This document shows positions 43,335 to 53,741 of a stretch of DNA of 64,000 nucleotides, one piece after another. Source of the DNA: Mucilaginibacter gossypiicola (lineage in GTDB: Bacteria > Bacteroidota > Bacteroidia > Sphingobacteriales > Sphingobacteriaceae); the NCBI RefSeq assembly GCF_900110105.1, contig NZ_FOCL01000002.1:434001-498000 (forward strand), in the 5' to 3' direction. The notes under the pieces are model-generated. The model ran no database searches, was not told where the DNA came from, and worked only from the letters and a program-made list of their open reading frames with translations. Within the stretch, counting starts at the first letter, position 1; each line of letters begins with the position of its first letter. Made by a program: the position numbers and the translations under genes.

Positions 43335-46300
43335 TTACAGCTTGCGTTTAACTTCTACGTTTTCGTAAGCTTCAACAATGTCGCCTACTTCAATGTTGTT
43401 AAAGTTGTTGATGTTCAAACCGCACTCGTAACCTGCGCTTACTTCTTTCACGTCGTCTTTGAAACGTTTCAGAGAAGCCAGTTCGCCGGTGTAGATCACC
43501 ACACCATCGCGGATGATACGGATCTTGCTGTTACGGTTAATTTTACCATCAAGCACCATACAACCTGCAATAGTACCCACCTTGCTAATCTTGAAGGTTT
43601 CGCGGATCTCAACGTTAGCCACAATCTTCTCTTCAAAGGTTGGTGCAAGCATACCTTCCATCGCCGCTTTGATCTCGTTGATCGCGTCGTAGATGATCGA
43701 ATACAGCCTGATATCTATTTGCTCGGCTTCGGCCAGTTTACGGGCACCACCTGAAGGGCGTACCTGGAAACCGATGATGATCGCATCAGATGCCGATGCC
43801 AGCAACACATCTGATTCGGAAATCTGACCTACCGCTTTTGAGATGATGTTCACCTGGATCTGCTCGGTTGACAGTTTCAGTAATGAATCTGACAAGGCCT
43901 CGATAGAACCATCCACGTCACCTTTAACGATAATGTTAAGCTCCTTGAAGTTACCAACAGCCAAACGACGGCCGATCTCATCAAGGGTGATGTGTTTCTG
44001 AGTACGTAAGCCCTGCTCGCGTTGTAATTGCAAGCGCTTGTTGGCAATTTCGCGTGCTTCAACTTCGCTCTCAAGCGCGTTGAACTTATCACCCGCTGTT
44101 GGTGCGCCCTGCATACCTAATACCTGTACAGGTGTTGATGGTCCTGCAGAATCCACACGCTGACCGCGCTCGTTGGTTAACGCTTTTACACGGCCGCTAT
44201 AGCAACCTGCCAATATCGGATCGCCCACTTTTAAGCGACCTGCCTGTACCAGGATGGTGGTAACAATACCACGACCTTTATCTAAAGCAGCCTCAATAAC
44301 AGTACCTACGGCACGTTTTTTAGGGTTGGCTTTCAGTTCAAGCAATTCTGCTTCAAGTAATACTTTTTCCAATAACAGATCAACATTTAAGCCGGTTTTG
44401 GCCGAAATTTCCTGCGACTGGTATTTACCGCCCCACTCTTCAACCAAAATATTCATAGCCGATAGTTGTTCCCTTACCTTATCGGCATTGGCACCCGGTT
44501 TATCAATTTTGTTGAAAGCGAAGATGATTGGTGCACCTGCAGCCTGTGCGTGGTTTATGGCCTCGCGGGTTTGCGGCATCACGCTGTCATCGGCAGCTAT
44601 CACTATAATTACAATATCTGTAACCTGTGCACCCCTTGCACGCATCGCGGTAAACGCTTCGTGACCCGGTGTATCCAGGAAGGTGATCTTACCTTTATTA
44701 TCAGGCAATGTTACCTCGTAGGCACCAATGTGCTGGGTTATACCACCCGCTTCACCGCCTATTACGTTGGTTTTGCGGATAAAATCCAGTAATGAAGTTT
44801 TACCGTGGTCAACGTGGCCCATGATGGTTACGATTGGCGCACGTGTCACCAAATCGGCCGGATCATCAACCTGGTCAAGGTTGGCTTCCTCATCCTGCGG
44901 TTTAACAAATTCAACCTGGTAGCCAAATTCATCGGCCACAATTGAAAGTGTTTCAGCATCAAGCCTTTGGTTAATGGAAACGAACATACCAAGGCTCATA
45001 CAGGTAGATATAATCTGTGTTACAGATACATCCATCATGCTTGCCAGCTCGTTTGCTGTTACGAACTCGGTAACCTTCAATACTTTTGATTGAAGTTCCT
45101 GTTCCATTGCCAGTTCTTCGGCACTTGCAGCAACGTCATCACGTTTTTGACGACGGAATTTAGCACGTTGCGCAAACTTGCCCGACTTACCTGCACCGCT
45201 TAAGCGTGCAAGTGTAGCCTTGATCTGGTCTTGTATATCCTTTTCTGAAGGTTCTTCTTTCGGTGTGCTGTGTTGCGGAGGATTATTCCGGTTATTCCTG
45301 AAATCAGGACGGTTGCCGCCGCCACCATGATGACCACCGCCACCCTGGTTTGGCCCGCTATTGCCAGGAGCACCGTGTGTACGGTTCCTGAAATCCGGAC
45401 GATTAGGATTAATGGTACCACCACCACTCGGCTGCTGGCCTTGCTGATGATTGCCACCGCCGCCTTGCTGACCGTGCGGATGGTTACCATCACCGCCGCC
45501 TTGCTGCGGGTTACCCTGGTTATCTTTACGCTTACGTTTGCGCTTATGATCGGCCGAGTTATTATTTGAATTTGATGATGAAGCCACCGGGTTGCGTTTT
45601 GGCGCATTAACCGGCAACTGGATCTTACCAATAATGTTTGGCCCTGTTAAACGCTCTGCCTTAGCACGGATCACATCCGGCTCCTGGCTTTCATCTGCTG
45701 CCGGTGCTGCAGGAGCTTCGGTAGCGGCCGGAGGCGTTACAACCGGTGCTTGTACAACAACCGGGGTTGCAGGCGCTTTCGGTTCTTCAACCTTAGGGGT
45801 TTCAACAACCGGCGGTGCAACTGGTGCAGCGGGCGCTGGTGTTTCAACCTTTGGAGGCTCTGGCGCAACAGGTGTTACAGGCTTTGGCGCTTCAACTTTT
45901 GGCTCAGCAGGTGCCGGGGCCGGTGTTGGCGCAGGTGCCTGGGCAACAGGCTCTGGCTGTTTAACAACTTCCACAGGTTTTTCAACGGGCTTCTCTGCCT
46001 GTGGCTGTGGCTTAGCATTCAGGTTGTTAAGGTCAATTTTTCCAACTACCTTAACACCAGGTAATACGTCATTGCGCTCATCAGAACGTGCAGGGGCTGC
46101 TGGTGCTGCCGGAGCAGCAGGCTCGGCCGGTTTTGGTTTTTCAACCTGCGGCTGTGCAAAGTGCCCTGTATTCTTGATCAGTATCTCTTCGTTCTCAAAA
46201 TCGCGCGAACGGCGGTTCTCAACCGGCTTTTCAGGAAACTGTGCAGCAGGCTCTTCTTTCCTTATCTTTCCGATACTGATCTGCTTAGCTTCCTCCTTAA

Positions 46301-46478
46301 TACTCTTGTCAACAGCAAATTCCTTCAACAAGGCATTGTACATGTCGTTATCCAGCTTAGCCATAGGATGCTTGTCAACCTTGTATCCTTTGGTAGCTAA
46401 AAAATCGACAAGGGTACCCATGCCAATGTTCAGTTCTTTTACTGCTTTAATTAATTTTATGGATTTGTCTTCTGACAT
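43335..46478 (-). CDS. infB: translation initiation factor IF-2
   Basis: A 1047-residue GTPase that positions initiator tRNA on the ribosome. The G-domain begins at about residue 547 with [10 protein letters not shown] (from Met553), followed by DTPGHEAF and NKIDKPGA. Before it lies a long, low-complexity N-terminal region (about 95-430) rich in Pro, Ala, Glu and later Gly, Asn and His, as is normal for Bacteroidota. Third gene of the rimP-nusA-infB operon. The 61-base gap to nusA is larger than the nusA-rimP gap. Confidence 0.97.
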   Translation of the reverse strand: MSEDKSIKLIKAVKELNIGMGTLVDFLATKGYKVDKHPMAKLDNDMYNALLKEFAVDKSIKEEAKQISIGKIRKEEPAAQFPEKPVENRRSRDFENEEILIKNTGHFAQPQVEKPKPAEPAAPAAPAAPARSDERNDVLPGVKVVGKIDLNNLNAKPQPQAEKPVEKPVEVVKQPEPVAQAPAPTPAPAPAEPKVEAPKPVTPVAPEPPKVETPAPAAPVAPPVVETPKVEEPKAPATPVVVQAPVVTPPAATEAPAAPAADESQEPDVIRAKAERLTGPNIIGKIQLPVNAPKRNPVASSSNSNNNSADHKRKRKRKDNQGNPQQGGGDGNHPHGQQGGGGNHQQGQQPSGGGTINPNRPDFRNRTHGAPGNSGPNQGGGGHHGGGGNRPDFRNNRNNPPQHSTPKEEPSEKDIQDQIKATLARLSGAGKSGKFAQRAKFRRQKRDDVAASAEELAMEQELQSKVLKVTEFVTANELASMMDVSVTQIISTCMSLGMFVSINQRLDAETLSIVADEFGYQVEFVKPQDEEANLDQVDDPADLVTRAPIVTIMGHVDHGKTSLLDFIRKTNVIGGEAGGITQHIGAYEVTLPDNKGKITFLDTPGHEAFTAMRARGAQVTDIVIIVIAADDSVMPQTREAINHAQAAGAPIIFAFNKIDKPGANADKVREQLSAMNILVEEWGGKYQSQEISAKTGLNVDLLLEKVLLEAELLELKANPKKRAVGTVIEAALDKGRGIVTTILVQAGRLKVGDPILAGCYSGRVKALTNERGQRVDSAGPSTPVQVLGMQGAPTAGDKFNALESEVEAREIANKRLQLQREQGLRTQKHITLDEIGRRLAVGNFKELNIIVKGDVDGSIEALSDSLLKLSTEQIQVNIISKAVGQISESDVLLASASDAIIIGFQVRPSGGARKLAEAEQIDIRLYSIIYDAINEIKAAMEGMLAPTFEEKIVANVEIRETFKISKVGTIAGCMVLDGKINRNSKIRIIRDGVVIYTGELASLKRFKDDVKEVSAGYECGLNINNFNNIEVGDIVEAYENVEVKRKL

Positions 46479-46539
46479 TTAATATTACTTTCTCTGCTTA
46501 TTTGGTGCAAAAATACGCTTTTTATTTTGCTTATTACGT

Positions 46540-47775
46540 TTATTCAAACTCCGCATTCAAAATTGATAGCACTTCTTTTACAGTTTCTTCCTCTAAATCG
46601 GTGCGTTTTACCAGTTCACCAACGGTTAAGGCCAATACTGATTTTGCTGTATCTAAACCAATGCGTTTAAATTCGTCAAGGATCCAGCTATCAATTTCGT
46701 CTGAAAACTCTTCGATGTCCACATCTTCGTCATGCTCATCAGCCTCACGGTAAACATCAATTTCGTAGCCGGTCAATTTTCCGGCCAGCTTAATGTTATG
46801 CCCGCCACGACCGATAGCTAATGATACCTGGTCGGGTTTCAAATACACTGCAGCCGTTTTTTTCTCATCATCTAACTTAATAGAAGTGATTTTTGCTGGC
46901 GATAAAGCACGCTGAATATATAACTGAACGTTATTGGTAAAGTTAATAACGTCGATGTTTTCATTTTTTAACTCACGTACGATACCGTGGATACGTGAAC
47001 CTTTCATACCTACGCAGGCACCAACCGGATCAATACGGTCATCATATGATTCAACTGCAACTTTAGCACGTTCGCCCGGTTCGCGTACAATTTTCTTGAT
47101 GGTGATTAAGCCATCAAAAATTTCAGGCACTTCAAGTTCAAACAAGCGCTGTAAAAACTCAGGTGCTGTACGTGAAATGATGATCTTAGGATTACTGTTC
47201 AGCATATCTACCTTTGATACAACAGCTTTAACGCTATCGCCTTTCTTAAAGTAGTCGGCCGGGATCTGTTCTGTTTTTGGCAGCAACAACTCGTTACCTT
47301 CGTCATCAAGTACTAAAGTTTCCTTTTTCCAAACCTGGTAAACCTCGCCTGTAACAATTTCACCTACACGGTCTTTATATTTTTTGAAAATCTCGTCTTT
47401 CTCTAATTCCAGAATTTTTGATACCAGCGTTTGGCGGGCAGCTAAAATAGCACGGCGGCCAAAACTTTCTAAAGTGATCTGCTCAATATAATCATCACCA
47501 ACTTCAAGGTCGGCGTCATACAGGTGCGCTTCGGCAAGTTCTATCTCCAGATCATCGTCCTCACTAAAGCCATCTTCCATAACTTTACGGGTACGCCAGA
47601 TCTCTAAGTCACCGTTGTCGGTATTAACAATTACGTCGCAATTTTCGTCCGTACCATACTTTTTCCTGATCATGCTTCTGAAAACGTCTTCCAGTACGCT
47701 CATCATGGTAGGGCGGTCAATGTTCTTGAAATCTTTAAATTCCTGAAAAGAATCAATTAAATTAATATTGCTCAT
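46540..47775 (-). CDS. nusA: transcription termination/antitermination protein NusA
   Basis: A 411-residue protein with the N-terminal RNA-polymerase-binding domain (about 1-130), an S1 domain (about 135-205; VGEIVTGEVYQV) and two KH domains (about 230-350; GACVGMKGSRIHGIVRELKNE and LAIGRGGHNIKLA). A short acidic tail follows. It modulates pausing, termination and antitermination. Separated from rimP by 3 bases. Confidence 0.96.
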   Translation of the reverse strand: MSNINLIDSFQEFKDFKNIDRPTMMSVLEDVFRSMIRKKYGTDENCDVIVNTDNGDLEIWRTRKVMEDGFSEDDDLEIELAEAHLYDADLEVGDDYIEQITLESFGRRAILAARQTLVSKILELEKDEIFKKYKDRVGEIVTGEVYQVWKKETLVLDDEGNELLLPKTEQIPADYFKKGDSVKAVVSKVDMLNSNPKIIISRTAPEFLQRLFELEVPEIFDGLITIKKIVREPGERAKVAVESYDDRIDPVGACVGMKGSRIHGIVRELKNENIDVINFTNNVQLYIQRALSPAKITSIKLDDEKKTAAVYLKPDQVSLAIGRGGHNIKLAGKLTGYEIDVYREADEHDEDVDIEEFSDEIDSWILDEFKRIGLDTAKSVLALTVGELVKRTDLEEETVKEVLSILNAEFE

Positions 47776-47778
47776 TTT

Positions 47779-48243
47779 TTACTTAAATGATATTAAAACC
47801 TTTGTTTCTGTTATTTGATCAATCGGGATAACGCTTTCAATAACCTGCGCCTTTTTCCCTTTTTCTTTTACTTTTTCTTCAATGGTGATGGCATCCTCGG
47901 TAAGGCCGGTCAGTACACCTTCGCGCTTGGCACCATCTTTCATTTTAATACCCAGGTTACGACCAACATTTTTGGCGTATTGCCTTGGCGATGACAGCGG
48001 AAAATCAATACCCGGCGATGAAACTTCAAGGTTGTAAGCAGTTTCGATCACGTTTTCCTCTTCCAGATGGAAACCTACGTGCCTGCTTACCTGCACACAT
48101 TCATCAATGCCGATACCGTTATCGCCATCAAGCAGAATAATCAGCTTACCGTTCGAGTGCATTTTGATATCCACTATAAACAGGTTTGGCTTATCTGCTA
48201 TTTTCTCTTCTACCAGTTCTTTTACCCTTTTTTCAATATTCAT
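47779..48243 (-). CDS. rimP: ribosome maturation factor RimP
   Basis: A 154-residue protein. The typical N-terminal alpha/beta domain contains DGDNGIGIDECVQVSRHV (about residues 54-71) and the YNLEVSSPGIDFPL motif (about 86-99), followed by an SH3-like C-terminal domain. It assists assembly of the 30S subunit. First gene of the conserved rimP-nusA-infB operon. Confidence 0.95.
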   Translation of the reverse strand: MNIEKRVKELVEEKIADKPNLFIVDIKMHSNGKLIILLDGDNGIGIDECVQVSRHVGFHLEEENVIETAYNLEVSSPGIDFPLSSPRQYAKNVGRNLGIKMKDGAKREGVLTGLTEDAITIEEKVKEKGKKAQVIESVIPIDQITETKVLISFK

Positions 48244-48283
48244 TACCCACCGGTGTTTTTGACAGAATAATTTTGATTGATAA

Positions 48284-48318
48284 AATAAAAGAGGGGACTA
48301 ATTGCCCCCTCTTTTATT
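48284..48318 (-). terminator. terminator of the lipoprotein gene
   Basis: AATAAAAGAGGGG pairs with CCCCTCTTTTATT around a 9-base loop. It ends the gene at 48370-48795 and insulates the rimP operon. Confidence 0.8.
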
Positions 48319-48369
48319 AACGGTTGCAAATATAATCAAAAATATTAAATTTTCAAGCATCCGGATAGT

Positions 48370-48795
48370 TTATTGCTTAAAAATCAAATCTGTATAGTGC
48401 AAAGTTCCGGGTTTGCTATGGCTTTTTATCAGATCGGTCAATGTACCGCCTTCTTCAAAATTATAATAACGAAAAAAATAGGTTTGCTGTGTGCTAAAAG
48501 CCGTATCAGGAGTAAAAATAACCACATTTTCTTTAATTACGTAACGTCCCGGCTGTACAGGCTGCAGGTTTTTTAAAGTAGTATCGGCGGGCATACGGTA
48601 AACAGCCATGAGGGTTTGCCAGGCCGTTGCCGATGAGTCACGACCGATTTCATTAATAATAGCCGGATCAAAGCCTGATATCTGCAATGCTTTTCCGTTA
48701 TTAACAGGGCTAATAGTTACTAATGCTTTGGTTGATGTTTCGGCACAACCGAAAAAAAACAATGGCAAAAGCAATAGAGGAAAAAGTTTTTTCAT
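48370..48795 (-). CDS. hypothetical lipoprotein
   Basis: A 141-residue protein from Met at 48795; a longer start at 48849 is rejected because the signal peptide MKKLFPLLLLPLFFFGC with its lipobox cysteine begins here. The mature part has a beta-rich stretch with VSPVNNGKALQISGFD-like text and VQPGRYVIKENVVIFTPD. It is divergent from the L,D-transpeptidase gene. Function unknown. Confidence 0.65.
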   Translation of the reverse strand: MKKLFPLLLLPLFFFGCAETSTKALVTISPVNNGKALQISGFDPAIINEIGRDSSATAWQTLMAVYRMPADTTLKNLQPVQPGRYVIKENVVIFTPDTAFSTQQTYFFRYYNFEEGGTLTDLIKSHSKPGTLHYTDLIFKQ

Positions 48796-48822
48796 TTGGC
48801 AAGATAAGTTTATTGTAATAAA

Positions 48823-49467
48823 ATGCGGATATTTCTGTTCACAATACAAAACCTGTCACAATTGAAACTGAGAACTTTATTCCTGATCATATCGATATTT
48901 TTTTGCTGTTTTAAAGTTAATGCCGGGGCACCCCGGATAGACCTTAACCATGTTAAAGCCAAGGCCCGACAGAGCCTTACATTTTGCCGGCAACGGGGGT
49001 ACAACACCCGGTATTGCATTTTAATTGACATGTCGTTGCCTTCGGGGATTAGGCGTTTTATGATATGGGATTTTAAGAAGAACGATACGCTGATGAGCGG
49101 ACTGGTAAGCCATGGCTGTGGCCGCAACCCATGGAATGGCGTATGGTCAAAAGATAAACCATCATTTAGTAATATGGATGGCAGTCATTGTACCGCCCTG
49201 GGCAAATACGAAATAGATGGCCGGGCCTGGAGCGCGTGGGGAATTCATGTAAAATATTACTTAAACGGGTTGGAGAGCAGCAATAACAATGCCCTGGCAA
49301 GGCAAATTGTTTTCCACTCCTGGGAACGGGTTGCCGAAAATGAAGTTTATCCTAACGGCACACCCGAAGGCTGGGGTTGCCCTGCTATCTCCAATAACAC
49401 CATGAAAACTGTGGACGCTTTGTTGAAAAAGCAGAAGAAACATGTATTATTATGGATCTATCAATAA
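48823..49467 (+). CDS. murein L,D-transpeptidase-like catalytic domain protein
   Basis: A 214-residue exported protein with a hydrophobic start (about residues 15-33, ending VNAG). The catalytic part has CILIDMSLPSG, LVSHGCGR, GIHVKY, VFHSWERV (about 163-170) and GWGCPAIS (about 184-191), where the Cys in HSW...GWGC is the expected nucleophile. Resembles the YkuD-like 'murein L,D-transpeptidase catalytic domain' family, which may cross-link or modify peptidoglycan. Single gene. Confidence 0.8.
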   Translation: MRIFLFTIQNLSQLKLRTLFLIISIFFCCFKVNAGAPRIDLNHVKAKARQSLTFCRQRGYNTRYCILIDMSLPSGIRRFMIWDFKKNDTLMSGLVSHGCGRNPWNGVWSKDKPSFSNMDGSHCTALGKYEIDGRAWSAWGIHVKYYLNGLESSNNNALARQIVFHSWERVAENEVYPNGTPEGWGCPAISNNTMKTVDALLKKQKKHVLLWIYQ

Positions 49468-49546
49468 GTATCGCCTGCTTAATCTCCCTAAAAAACATTC
49501 TTTGATAACCGGCTTGCAGCATTCAAAAAAAGCTTAACTTCATTGC

Positions 49547-50452
49547 ATGTTTATAGCAGTATTAGGAGTTATTGTACTCATTGTGGGTATAGTGCTCAAA
49601 CGTTCGCCCGAGCCGGCCGGCCGGTTTAATGGCGTGGTAACCACTGTGGGTATTGCCCTGGTAGTGCTTGGCTTGCTCCTCAATATATTTAAAGTTATTG
49701 AACCAGGTAAAGTAGGGGTTCAAACCCTGTTTGGGAAGGTGCAGGACCAGGTGCTTGAAAGCGGTTTACATATCATAAACCCGGTTGTGGAAATCACCAC
49801 TTTTGATGTTCAAACCCAAACCTATACCATGAGTGCCGTAAACAACGAAGGCCAAAAGGAAGGCGATGATGCTATCCGCGTACTTTCATCAGATGGATTG
49901 GAGGTTACCATCGATCTTTCGGTACTATACAAAGTAAAGCCCGACAAAGCCCCTTACATTATGCAGAACATTGGCGAAAACTATGTAGATAAGATCGTTC
50001 GCCCTGTTTCGCGCACCGCAATTAGGGATAATGCTGTTGCCTATGCTGCTGTTGACCTGTATTCAACCAAGCGACAGGAGTTCCAGGATAAAATAAACCG
50101 TTACATTACTGCCAGTTTTGAAAAACGCGGGCTGGAGCTGCAGCAGATACTAGTGCGCAACATCACCCTGCCGGCCTCGGTACGAGCCAGCATCGAATCA
50201 AAGATCAACGCCGAGCAAGATGCCCAGAAAATGGAGTTTGTGCTGCAAAAGGAACGCCAGGAAGCCGAGCGTAAACGCGTGGAAGCACAGGGCATTGCCG
50301 ATTATCAGCGTATCCTTTCAACCGGGTTATCAGACAAGCAACTGCAATATGAGGCCATAAAAGCTCAAAAGGAAATTGCGCTTTCGCCCAATGCCAAAGT
50401 GATTATTATTGGCGGCAAAGGAGGCAACCCTATCATGATAAATGACAAATAG
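49547..50452 (+). CDS. prohibitin-family (SPFH) membrane protein
   Basis: A 301-residue protein. A short N-terminal membrane anchor (about residues 1-20 and 32-50) leads to the SPFH domain (about 58-230; EPGKVGVQTLFGKVQ, LESGLHIINPVVEI, YGIRV-like strands), then a coiled coil rich in Glu, Gln and Arg (about 215-260). Such proteins form membrane-bound oligomers that organise lipid and protein complexes. Transcribed alone. Confidence 0.85.
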   Translation: MFIAVLGVIVLIVGIVLKRSPEPAGRFNGVVTTVGIALVVLGLLLNIFKVIEPGKVGVQTLFGKVQDQVLESGLHIINPVVEITTFDVQTQTYTMSAVNNEGQKEGDDAIRVLSSDGLEVTIDLSVLYKVKPDKAPYIMQNIGENYVDKIVRPVSRTAIRDNAVAYAAVDLYSTKRQEFQDKINRYITASFEKRGLELQQILVRNITLPASVRASIESKINAEQDAQKMEFVLQKERQEAERKRVEAQGIADYQRILSTGLSDKQLQYEAIKAQKEIALSPNAKVIIIGGKGGNPIMINDK

Positions 50453-50465
50453 AGCGTAATTAGTA

Positions 50466-51023
50466 CTAATCCGCTTTGTATGCTTTCAAAACTGTCCTTT
50501 CCTTGCCTTCTGCGGGCCAAAGGGTAATTTTGTAATGATCGGTACCTTCGTCCTCATCGGGGTTCACGTTCTTTACAGCATACGAATAAATGCGTACCCG
50601 ATATCTTGCCGGGGTAACGATGGCTTTCAGGATAATTTTGGTATCCGGAAAATTCAGGATTTCCATAATGCCGGAGCTTAGTTTTACGCTGCCTTCAACA
50701 ACATGGTCGTATTTGCTGAAATCTTTTTCGGTATCGGCTAAGTTAAGCACATTAAGTTCGGCCCGTACATGTCCATAGCTGGCTATTTTTATACCGATGA
50801 TATCTTCCGTAGTACCTAAGCGCGCATTTTGGGCATCGCTGTTCCAAAAGGTAGTATCGCCGGTGGTACCGGTAAATGCCGAATCGCACAGGTAAAATTG
50901 ATTATGGGTAGTAAAAAAATCAAGATTGTATTTACCCGAGGGGCGCATGGAGAAAGCAAAGACCGCAGGCAATACCAAAAGAAATACAAGTAAGACTGAG
51001 CGTTGTTTTTTTTGCCTTTTCAT
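50466..51023 (-). CDS. hypothetical exported protein
   Basis: A 185-residue protein with a basic start and signal peptide (RSVLLVFLLVLPAVFAF). The mature part is a beta-rich domain (about 30-185) with KIASYGHVRAELNVLN, SSGIMEILNFPD and RYRVRIYSYAVKN. No family is recognised. It is convergent with the prohibitin gene, with 13 bases between their stops. Confidence 0.6.
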   Translation of the reverse strand: MKRQKKQRSVLLVFLLVLPAVFAFSMRPSGKYNLDFFTTHNQFYLCDSAFTGTTGDTTFWNSDAQNARLGTTEDIIGIKIASYGHVRAELNVLNLADTEKDFSKYDHVVEGSVKLSSGIMEILNFPDTKIILKAIVTPARYRVRIYSYAVKNVNPDEDEGTDHYKITLWPAEGKERTVLKAYKAD

Positions 51024-51316
51024 TGATAAGGCAAGTTACAAAAAAGATAAAAGCAATGCCTTTCGGATAGTATAATTCCCTTTAAACAAAAACGCATCCC
51101 ATATATCTCCCATCATAGCTATTTGATCTGCATGGTGGGAGACGCATGTGATGCGTCTCTACAAAAAAAATAAAAAAGAGCGGGATTGTGCGATTCCCCT
51201 CTTGAGAGAGCCTGTCCCGAAATTAATCGGGAGGTGGAGGGGTGTGTTTCTGCTTTGACAAACACACCCCTGCTATCGCTCATTCCCGCCGCGCCCCCTC
51301 TAGAGCGGGGAATCTT
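51024..51316. repeat. intergenic hairpin cluster
   Basis: No gene. GAGACGCAT/ATGCGTCTC (51139-51159) and GGGGTGTGTTT/AAACACACCCC (51239-51270) are perfect stems. The end, about 51290-51310, has CCCCTCTAGAGCGGGG. This looks like a dispersed repeat family in the genome. Confidence 0.55.
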
Positions 51317-53599
51317 TTATTTCTCTTTCTCGTTACTCATTGAATAAGGCACATCGGCATCTTTGGTACCGCGGTATTTATTCGGGGTAGCCTGCATATC
51401 AAAATCAAGCACTGCACCGTTTAACAAACCTTTGTGACTTAACCAGTTGTTGGTGTATGGTTTACCATCAACAGTAAGTGTATTTACATACCTATTTTCG
51501 TCGCTGTTTTTTGGCGCGTTTATAGTGATGGTTTTGCCATTCTCTAAGTTAACCGTCACTTTTTTAAACAGTGGGGCACCTAACACATACTGATCGCTGG
51601 CCGGGGTAACCGGGTAAAAGCCCATGGCCGAGAAAATATACCATGCAGATGTTTGGCCGTTATCCTCGTCGCCGCAATAACCGTCAGGTGTTGCCCTGTA
51701 AAGCCTGTTCATAGCTTCGCGAACCCAGTATTGGGTTTTCCATGGCTGGTTTGCGTGATTATATAAGTAAATCATGTGCTGAATTGGCTGGTTACCATGC
51801 GCGTACTGGCCCATACCGGCAATCTGCATCTCGCGGATCTCATGGATCACACCACCATAATAGCTGTCATCAAATACCGGCGGCATTTCAAATACCGAAT
51901 CCAGCTTGGCTGCAAATTGCTGCTTGCCGCCCATCAGGTTTATTAAACCCTGAATATCGTGGAACACTCCCCAGCTATAATGCCAGCTGTTACCTTCGGT
52001 AAAGGCATCGCCCCATTTAAACGGATTGAACGGTGTTTCAAAAGTACCATCCTGGTTTTTACCGCGCATCAGTTTAGTTTGCGGATCAAAAATATTACGG
52101 TAGTTCTGACTGCGTTTTTTGTAGATCTCGATTTCCTTTTTTGGCTTGCCAAGGGCTTTACCTAACTGGTAAATCGCAAAATCGTCATAAGCATACTCGA
52201 GCGTACGGGCAGCGTTTTCGTTGATCTTAACATTGTAAGGTACATAACCCAAAGTATTGTAATACTGCACCCCACGGCGACCGGTTGCATTAGGGCCTTC
52301 GTTGTTAGCGCCGTGTTTAAGGGCCTGGTATAATGTTTCAATATCATAACCGCGCAAACCTTTCAGGTAAGCTTCAGAAACTACCGATGCAGAGTTATTA
52401 CCGATCATACAATCAGCATAACCCGGGCTCGACCATTCGGGCAGCCAGCCGCCTTCTTTGTAATCATTGATGAGGCCTTCCTGCATTTCCTTATTGATAG
52501 ATGGATAAACCAAATTCAGGAAAGGGTACAATGCCCTGAAAGTATCCCAGAACCCGGTACCGGCAAATAAATAACCCGGCGCAACTTTACCGTTGAATGG
52601 GCTATAGTGTACGTTTTGTCCGCTGGCATCAACCTCGTACATTTTGTTGGGGAAGAAAAGCATGCGGTAAAGGCTGCTGTAAAAGGTGCGGGTTTGATCG
52701 ATAGTACCTCCTTCAACATCCAAACGGCTCAAGGTTTTGTTCCAGGTATCTTTCGCTTTTTGACAGGTTGCTGCAAAATCATCATTACCCAACTCACGTT
52801 TCAGGTTAAGTTCGGCCTGCTCAATGCTGATAAATGAGGAAGCAACTTTTAAATGAACTTTTTCGCCTTTTGCTGTTTTCAGGGTGATCACTGCACCGGC
52901 ATGGTCACCGGTGTATTCCAGCTGTCCAGCATCCTGCTTCCAATCGTGCCACGCAGAAGCCAGGGCAAATGGTTTATCTACATAAATAACAAAGTAGTTT
53001 TTAAAGTTGGCAGGTACCGCACCGCTGTTTTTAGTGCTGTAACCAACTATCTTTTGCTCGCCGGGGATGATCTTCACATATGAGCCTTTATCAAAAGCAT
53101 CAATTATGATATGGGAACTGTCGCTTTTAGGGAAAGTGAACTGGAAACTGGCGGCACGTTCGGTTGGTGTAATTTCGGTTGTTACATCATAATCAGCCAG
53201 GTAAACACTGTAGTAATACGGCTTTGCAGTTTCGGCTTTGTGCGAGAACCAACTGGCGCGATCTTTTTCGTTCAGTTTTAATTTACCGGTTTCCGGAAAA
53301 ACGGAGAACATGCCATAATCATTCATCCACGGGGATGGCTGGTGGGTTTGTTTAAAACCAAGAATCTTATCGGCATCATAGGTATATTGCCAACCATCGC
53401 CCATTTTACCGGTTTGTGGTGTCCAGAAGTTCATACCCCATGGCAATGCCACAGCCGGATAGGTATTACCATTGGAGAGCGATGGCTTTGATTGCGTACC
53501 CATGAGCGGGTTGATCAGATCGACAGGTGACGACACCTTTTCTTGTGCCGAAAGTGCTGCCGGTAAAAAGGCAAACGCCAGGAGGAGTAACTTTTTCAT
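51317..53599 (-). CDS. GH92 family alpha-mannosidase
   Basis: A 760-residue exported enzyme with a signal peptide (about residues 1-19). The family markers are LINPLMGTQSKPSLSNGNTYPAVALPWGM-like text near the start (about 28-56), TGFWDTFRALYPFLNLVYP (about 347-365) and CGDEDNGQTSAWYIFSAMGFYPV near the C-terminus (about 639-661). GH92 enzymes are calcium-dependent inverting exo-alpha-mannosidases acting on N-glycan or yeast mannan. Last gene of the PUL. Confidence 0.92.
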   Translation of the reverse strand: MKKLLLLAFAFLPAALSAQEKVSSPVDLINPLMGTQSKPSLSNGNTYPAVALPWGMNFWTPQTGKMGDGWQYTYDADKILGFKQTHQPSPWMNDYGMFSVFPETGKLKLNEKDRASWFSHKAETAKPYYYSVYLADYDVTTEITPTERAASFQFTFPKSDSSHIIIDAFDKGSYVKIIPGEQKIVGYSTKNSGAVPANFKNYFVIYVDKPFALASAWHDWKQDAGQLEYTGDHAGAVITLKTAKGEKVHLKVASSFISIEQAELNLKRELGNDDFAATCQKAKDTWNKTLSRLDVEGGTIDQTRTFYSSLYRMLFFPNKMYEVDASGQNVHYSPFNGKVAPGYLFAGTGFWDTFRALYPFLNLVYPSINKEMQEGLINDYKEGGWLPEWSSPGYADCMIGNNSASVVSEAYLKGLRGYDIETLYQALKHGANNEGPNATGRRGVQYYNTLGYVPYNVKINENAARTLEYAYDDFAIYQLGKALGKPKKEIEIYKKRSQNYRNIFDPQTKLMRGKNQDGTFETPFNPFKWGDAFTEGNSWHYSWGVFHDIQGLINLMGGKQQFAAKLDSVFEMPPVFDDSYYGGVIHEIREMQIAGMGQYAHGNQPIQHMIYLYNHANQPWKTQYWVREAMNRLYRATPDGYCGDEDNGQTSAWYIFSAMGFYPVTPASDQYVLGAPLFKKVTVNLENGKTITINAPKNSDENRYVNTLTVDGKPYTNNWLSHKGLLNGAVLDFDMQATPNKYRGTKDADVPYSMSNEKEK

Positions 53600-53741
53600 T
53601 TATTATTTGGGTGCTTTATTTTCAAATCACTGTAAAGACAATTTTCTTGAGCGAATTACGCAATCTCTTTTCAAAAAAACTTCCGCACACGAAATTTCAT
53701 GTACGGAAGCATAAACCAACTCTCTCTCAAAAAAGAATCTT

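Noticed and set aside
45200..45631. A 143-codon minus frame inside infB
   Set aside because: Out-of-frame shadow of the Gly/Asn/His-rich linker in IF-2, of strongly biased composition.
45592..46482. A 296-codon frame on the plus strand, overlapping infB
   Set aside because: It is the antisense of the low-complexity N-terminal region of IF-2 and has a repetitive Gly/Ala/Thr/Ser composition.
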